Shown here one piece after another: positions 59,545 to 64,000 of a stretch of 64,000 nt of DNA. Under the pieces are notes generated by a model that saw only the letters and a program-made list of their open reading frames with translations, was not told the DNA's origin and did not search any database. This stretch comes from Clavaria fumosa (Eukaryota; Basidiomycota; Agaricomycetes; Agaricales; Clavariaceae), in the NCBI GenBank assembly GCA_951802425.1, contig OX637804.1:1612001-1676000 (forward strand), in the 5' to 3' direction. The stretch's first letter is position 1. Every line of letters starts with the position of its first letter. Both the position numbers and the translations under genes were made by a program.

Positions 59545-61274
59545 ATGGTGCCGTCGTCCAGCGAGTGGGTCTTCCTCAGCCCATGGTCTCTTGCTCTCTC
59601 AGTCCGCGAAATAACCTCAGTTTCTGCCACCTTCTTGCTAGCTTCATTGCCCAACTCTCTCTCCGCTGATTCTTCTAATCGCTCTCTCACACTTGCAACA
59701 CAAGATCCCGAGGATTGCGACGACGAGGATTACCGCGATGATGTCCAGCTCAGTAAGGACGCTTCCATGTTCGACACAGTTGCAAAGGACCTCGTTATCA
59801 CTGTCAACGACACGCCGTGGCAACATGTGCTTATCCGCACCGACGATCAAGCAGACGAGGCTGCTATTGTCATATATGGGCTCATGCCCGGGAGACAATA
59901 TGACATCCAGCTCGGGCTCGTCCACGGAAGTCCTTATGACACCATTAGCAGACAAGTAACAACGGAAGGTAGCGCCTTCCCGTATGTCGTATATATTCAA
60001 CGTATCCAAGTTTTCGTCTTAAAGCAGGTCCCCAAGTCCAAGGCGAGGAAGGCAACACGGCCTCAAAGCTGCCTGCAATTGGACCACCCTCGGAATCCGT
60101 TCAGTTGAGCATCCCACCCTCGTCGACATCTCTGGCCCATTCTGCCTCTGCAACTAGCATTTCACCTTCCATGTCCACGCACCCAACACCAGCATCAGCA
60201 CCGACTCCTCCTCCGCCGACCTTGAATGAACGCCTTCATCAACTCCAGCACGCCCTCTCGCTGCTAACTTCGGAACGCGAGTCTCTTACCGCATCGCTCA
60301 AGGTCGTGCGGCGCGACTCACAAAAGGCCGATGCGGCTCTCCGGTCCGAAATTGACATATTGAAACGGGCATCTGAGAAGCACGGCGCCGCAGAACACCG
60401 AGCCAAGCAAAAGACCCTTGCGCTGCAAGAAGCTGTGAAACGTGCTCAGACGGGGACCCAGGAGATTGAGGAAATGATAAAGGAGGTGGAAGGGAACCTG
60501 CCTGCATTGGACGCTCAGAGGGGCGAAAAAGAAGGCGAGTACAAGAAAGTCAAGGAAGCAGCAGGAAAGGTTGAGCGAGAGTGGGAGGAGAAAGCTGAGA
60601 AGGAGCGAAAGCGTGTCGATGGAATGAAGGCAGAGCTGACCAGCCTCAGCAACAAATTGGACAGGTTGAATGGGAAGCGAGAGAAATTGGAGGGTTCCGT
60701 CGTGGTCGATTTAGAAGAGCAGCTGAGGGAGATTGAGAAAGAGATTGAGAGGGTGGAGGCTGAACCATCTTACTCATCGTCGGATGACCCCACCGGGGAC
60801 AACCATCTCTCAGCAGAGCAGATCCAAGCGCTCTTTCCTCATCAAGGACAACTTTCTCCCCAAAAGGGCCGGACGGCGGGCTTGATCTTCGGCCGACCCT
60901 CTCCAGTGCCGATCCAACGACCGCTACTGCAGCCATCAGGAACCTCACCGGCCGGGGTGTGGGGCTCCAGCTCTGGATCTTCGTGTCGCTCACAACCGCA
61001 GCCACCAAGACCACCACCGCATCTACTCCAGCACCCGCACATGCGCCATCAGTCTTCCCCTCCCAGGCCGAGCGAGGGTGGAGTTGCTGCCCAGCAGCAG
61101 GTGGGGACGTCAATCCTGTCGACTCGCGCGCCGCCATTCGCCCCAGCGCCGCAGTGGCCCGCTAATTCTGCGCCAATCCATCGACAGAGACCGGCTCCGT
61201 CCGTCGGTGCGCACGCGAAGTGGAGTTTCGACGTTCCTGCTCGAGACGGTGGTAGTAGCAACGCCAGCGGCTGA
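59545..61274 (+). CDS. FN3-like and coiled-coil protein, conserved in basidiomycetes
   Basis: Exons 59545-59968 and 60028-61274 give 556 aa. Residues 1-141 include VFLSPWSLALSVREI, an acidic DPEDCDDEDY stretch, and VNDTPWQHVLIRTDD...IYGLMPGRQYDIQLGLV, which looks like a fibronectin type III strand pattern. A proline-rich linker (TPPPPTL) leads to a long charged coiled coil at about 206-390, then a low-complexity Pro/Ser/Gln tail with a single hydrophobic end (WSFDVPARDGG). It is probably a structural or scaffold protein; I do not recognise a named orthologue. An ATG at 59500 is also in frame. Confidence 0.8.
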
Positions 61275-61377
61275 TAACTTCGAACTAGTAAATTTACTAA
61301 ATGCAATTATAAACGGAAGCAGTCGCGTACAGTATGCCACGTGACACGAGAGTTTCCCTAGCACATCGCTGTCGTCG

Positions 61378-64000
61378 ATGAAAGCGCTGGGGCAGCTTTC
61401 CCTCCGTCCGTTAGCTTGCAGCACATGGGTCTTCGGCATCCGTTCTGCCCTCTCTACCGTCGCCAACCAAAAGAAATTGGCTCCGGACGTACACAACGAT
61501 AAATCTTACGCGTCGACGCTCCTTCTGCCGAAGACCTCATTTCCCTTGCGCAGTGACCCCGCACGGTGCGAAGTCGCGTTTCGCAAGAAGACCTGCGAGG
61601 AGCTGTACCGGTGGCAGGTAAGCTATTTTTGTGATCTTTCTCTCTATCTATCTGAACGTACGCGTCTTCTTGATCGTCTGCTTTATAGTGGGAACACGCT
61701 AATGGGCCCGTTTTTGTTCTGCATGATGGGCCGCCGTACGCCAATGGACGTTTGCATATAGGTCTGCCTTCCTTTTGTCGCGTCGGCTCTGAGCAGGGGT
61801 TTATAATGATTCAATTTCCTTCTCTTCCTGCGTTCTTTGCAAGCACAGGACACGCGTTAAACAAGATCCTGAAGGACATTATCAACAGGTATCATGTCCT
61901 CCTTGGGCACCGTGTGCAGTTGCGTCTTTTTTCCTACACGCATTTTGTGCCCTTTCCCGATGCATATGCTCCAGTTACGTCCCAGGCTGGGATTGTCACG
62001 GACTGCCGATCGAGAATAAAGCATTGCAGGAACTCGGGGTGAGTCTGGTGCAATCATATTCTAAATCATAGACGCGAGAGTCGACCTCTACGTACCCCAT
62101 ACTTGCATCAGTGGGTGTGTCATTCCGACATTGATGTATTTCCGAGCACTCCTCTTGGCCTGATCATGTCTTGCGTCTTGTTCGCGCGCTGACGAGCTTC
62201 CGATCAGAAAGACATAACCTCCTTGACGCCATCGGCCATCCGTTCTGCGGCACGCGCTACCGCGCTCCGCGAGATACAAACACAACGCGATGAGTTCATG
62301 CAGCTGGGAATCATGGCAGACTGGAGCAGCGAGCGGGGTACCTATCGTACACTAGGTTCGCTCTCGCCCCGGTTTCCCTCCGCACCTCATGGCCAAATCG
62401 CGCAGACCACCAGTACGAGATGCGACAACTACGCGTCTTCCAGCGGATGCTTGAGAACGGCACGCATCTCTTTCCCCCCCTTGGAGTCGCCCCTGATTTC
62501 GGATGGCCTCCGTTCGGGTCTTTTCAGGTCTCATCTACAACGCGCACCGTCCCGTGTCCTACTCGCCATCCTCGCGCTCTGCACTCGCCGAGGCGGAGCT
62601 TGAGTATTCTGACACGCATGTGTCAACTTCCGTCTACGTCGCGTTCGCCCTGGCACCAGCCGACGCAACTCCCCCACCAATAGCGGCGCTACTGGGTGCG
62701 GGGGCACGGGTAGAGCTCTTGGTTTGGACAACGACGCCCTGGACGCTCAGCGCCAACATGGTATTTCTCATTTCTCTCTTTCGTTCTCTACCCTTCGCGC
62801 TGATGCTTTGGAAATAACGGCAGGGAATTGCAGTGCATCCCGAGTTGACTTATGCCGCTCTGCGATTGACTTCGGCTGCTCACACCGTGATCGTCGCGCG
62901 TGATCGTGTATATGCACTTGCTGATATCCTTGGGCCAACGGAGGACCTGGGCGACATACGAGGTACCGTGCGGAATCTCATGTTGGCTCTCTGATATTCA
63001 ATATGCAGAAAACAGGCTCCGACCTCGTTGGGCTCGCCTATCGGCCCCTCTTCGGCGACGCGACGGGTCGACGGGCCGAATACAACGTTATCCCAGGTTC
63101 CCACGTGGATGCAACGTCTGGGACTGGCCTCGTGCATTGTGCCCCAGCTCACGGCGTGGAAGACTACAACGCCTTCCGTGCGCTTGGGCTCCTTCCCCGC
63201 TCGGCTGAGATGTTATGCCACGTCGATGCGGCGGGCAAGTTCACCTCCGACATCGCTGACATTGTTGGGGATGAGGTAGCCAAACGTCTGGTGGGGCTTG
63301 CGGTGCTTTCCGAAGGAGGGAAAGAGACGGTGGATGTCCTGCGGCAGCTAACGGGCGAGCATGGAGAAGGCAGGCTACTCAATGAGGACATGGTTATGCA
63401 CCGCTATCCTTACGACTGGAAGACAGGAAAGCCTATTATCGTGCTGTTGGCATTCTTGTCCTTCTCTCTATTTGCTACATGCTCATGCCTGTCCCCCTGT
63501 CCAGAGCCACCGAACAATGGTTTGCGAACCTAGATGCGATCAAAAGCGAGGCCCTCGGTGCTCTGGAGAACGTGCGGTTCTATCCCGCCATGTGTGAGCA
63601 TCCGCCAATCAACGCCTTTGTGGCTCTCTTTCCCGACACTGAGATGAGAATTCTTCCTCATGCCTCGCAGCTCGCACCCGCCTCACCTCGCACGTTTCAA
63701 ACCGCTCTGAGTGGTGCATTTCGCGGCAGCGTGTCTGGGGGGTGCCCATCCCGTCGCTCCATAACGACGCCTCCGGTCGCATCGTGCTCGATCCCCGGTC
63801 GTTGGAGCACATCCTTGGCGTCCTGGACAGGAAGGGCGTGGAGTGGTGGTGGGATGGCCCCGTGGCGGATTTTGTCCATCCCGACTTGCGCGACGCGGGG
63901 CCGTGGCGCAAGGGCACGGATACGATGGACGTATGGTTCGACAGCGGGAGCAGCTGGAGCATGCTCATTGGTGACGGCGGGCTTGGCTCCCCCGTCCCGA
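61378..64000 (+). CDS. Isoleucyl-tRNA synthetase, mitochondrial type, 3' end outside the window
   Basis: Class I synthetase charging tRNA-Ile. Readable exons: 61378-61617, 61689-61761, 61849-61918, 61975-62038, 62208-62355, 62406-62459, 62528-62760, 62824-62967, 63009 to about 63431, 63505-63593 and 63671 to >64000. Motifs: [25 protein letters not shown] (the HIGH motif straddles an intron), [17 protein letters not shown], the editing domain with [71 protein letters not shown] and [13 protein letters not shown]. The N-terminus [17 protein letters not shown] has no acidic residues and fits a mitochondrial presequence. One intron (62460-62527) appears to use a GC donor; the junction near 63431/63505 is unsettled. 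Confidence 0.92.
62460..62527 (+). other. Probable GC-AG intron, IleRS intron 6
   Basis: The donor is GCACGC and the acceptor CAG. It joins RMLENG to [16 protein letters not shown] in frame; no GT in this stretch gives the required phase. Confidence 0.55.

Noticed and set aside
62420..62683. Continuous reading through 62460-62527 in IleRS
   Set aside because: It would insert [12 protein letters not shown] residues and leave the following conserved LIYNAHRP block out of frame; an intron fits better.
1..64000. tRNA genes
   Set aside because: No cloverleaf with matching A and B boxes was found by eye; a tRNAscan run would decide.

Overview
The window is nuclear DNA from a filamentous basidiomycete, most likely an Agaricomycete. 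Genes are dense and split by many short introns (mostly about 50-90 nt) with very small exons. The protein families are fungal: Tao3/Mor2, an ABCD half-transporter, an expanded-type G-alpha, MpaB-like oxygenase and fungal histidine phosphatases. All exon models below were read by hand from the sequence. Junctions were chosen to keep frame and family motifs, so individual splice sites may be off by a few bases.

Left third (1-24.3 kb), accessory in character. A histidine phosphatase gene cut by the window edge is followed by a decayed cytochrome P450, an ABCD-type peroxisomal transporter and an atypical G-alpha on the opposite strand. Then comes a head-to-tail array of five small secreted-protein genes (12.0-20.6 kb, all minus strand, about 2 kb period, intergenic DNA repeated too), with a decayed sixth member downstream. 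The block ends with a second histidine phosphatase in inverted orientation. This gene and about 450 bp of its 3' flank are an inverted duplicate of the first 1.48 kb of the window.

Middle (25-49 kb), mostly conserved housekeeping genes: a RING plus RRM-like protein, the RAM-network scaffold Tao3/Furry (2,377 aa), DNA mismatch-repair MLH1, a small CBS-domain protein, a B-type mitotic cyclin, a third histidine phosphatase copy, and proteasome subunit RPN1, which is divergent from that copy with only 127 bp between start codons.

Right (50-64 kb): cytosolic-type prolyl-tRNA synthetase with a possible mitochondrial presequence from an upstream start, a dual-specificity phosphatase and its broken duplicate, an MpaB-like ER oxygenase, a BTB/POZ protein, an FN3-like coiled-coil protein, and a mitochondrial-type isoleucyl-tRNA synthetase that runs off the window.

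The genes do not form one pathway. The most unusual content is the tandem secreted-protein array, the dispersed histidine phosphatase duplications, the frequent GC-AG introns (five inferred) and the many microexons (11-26 nt). No tRNA, rRNA, CRISPR array or intact transposon was recognised.
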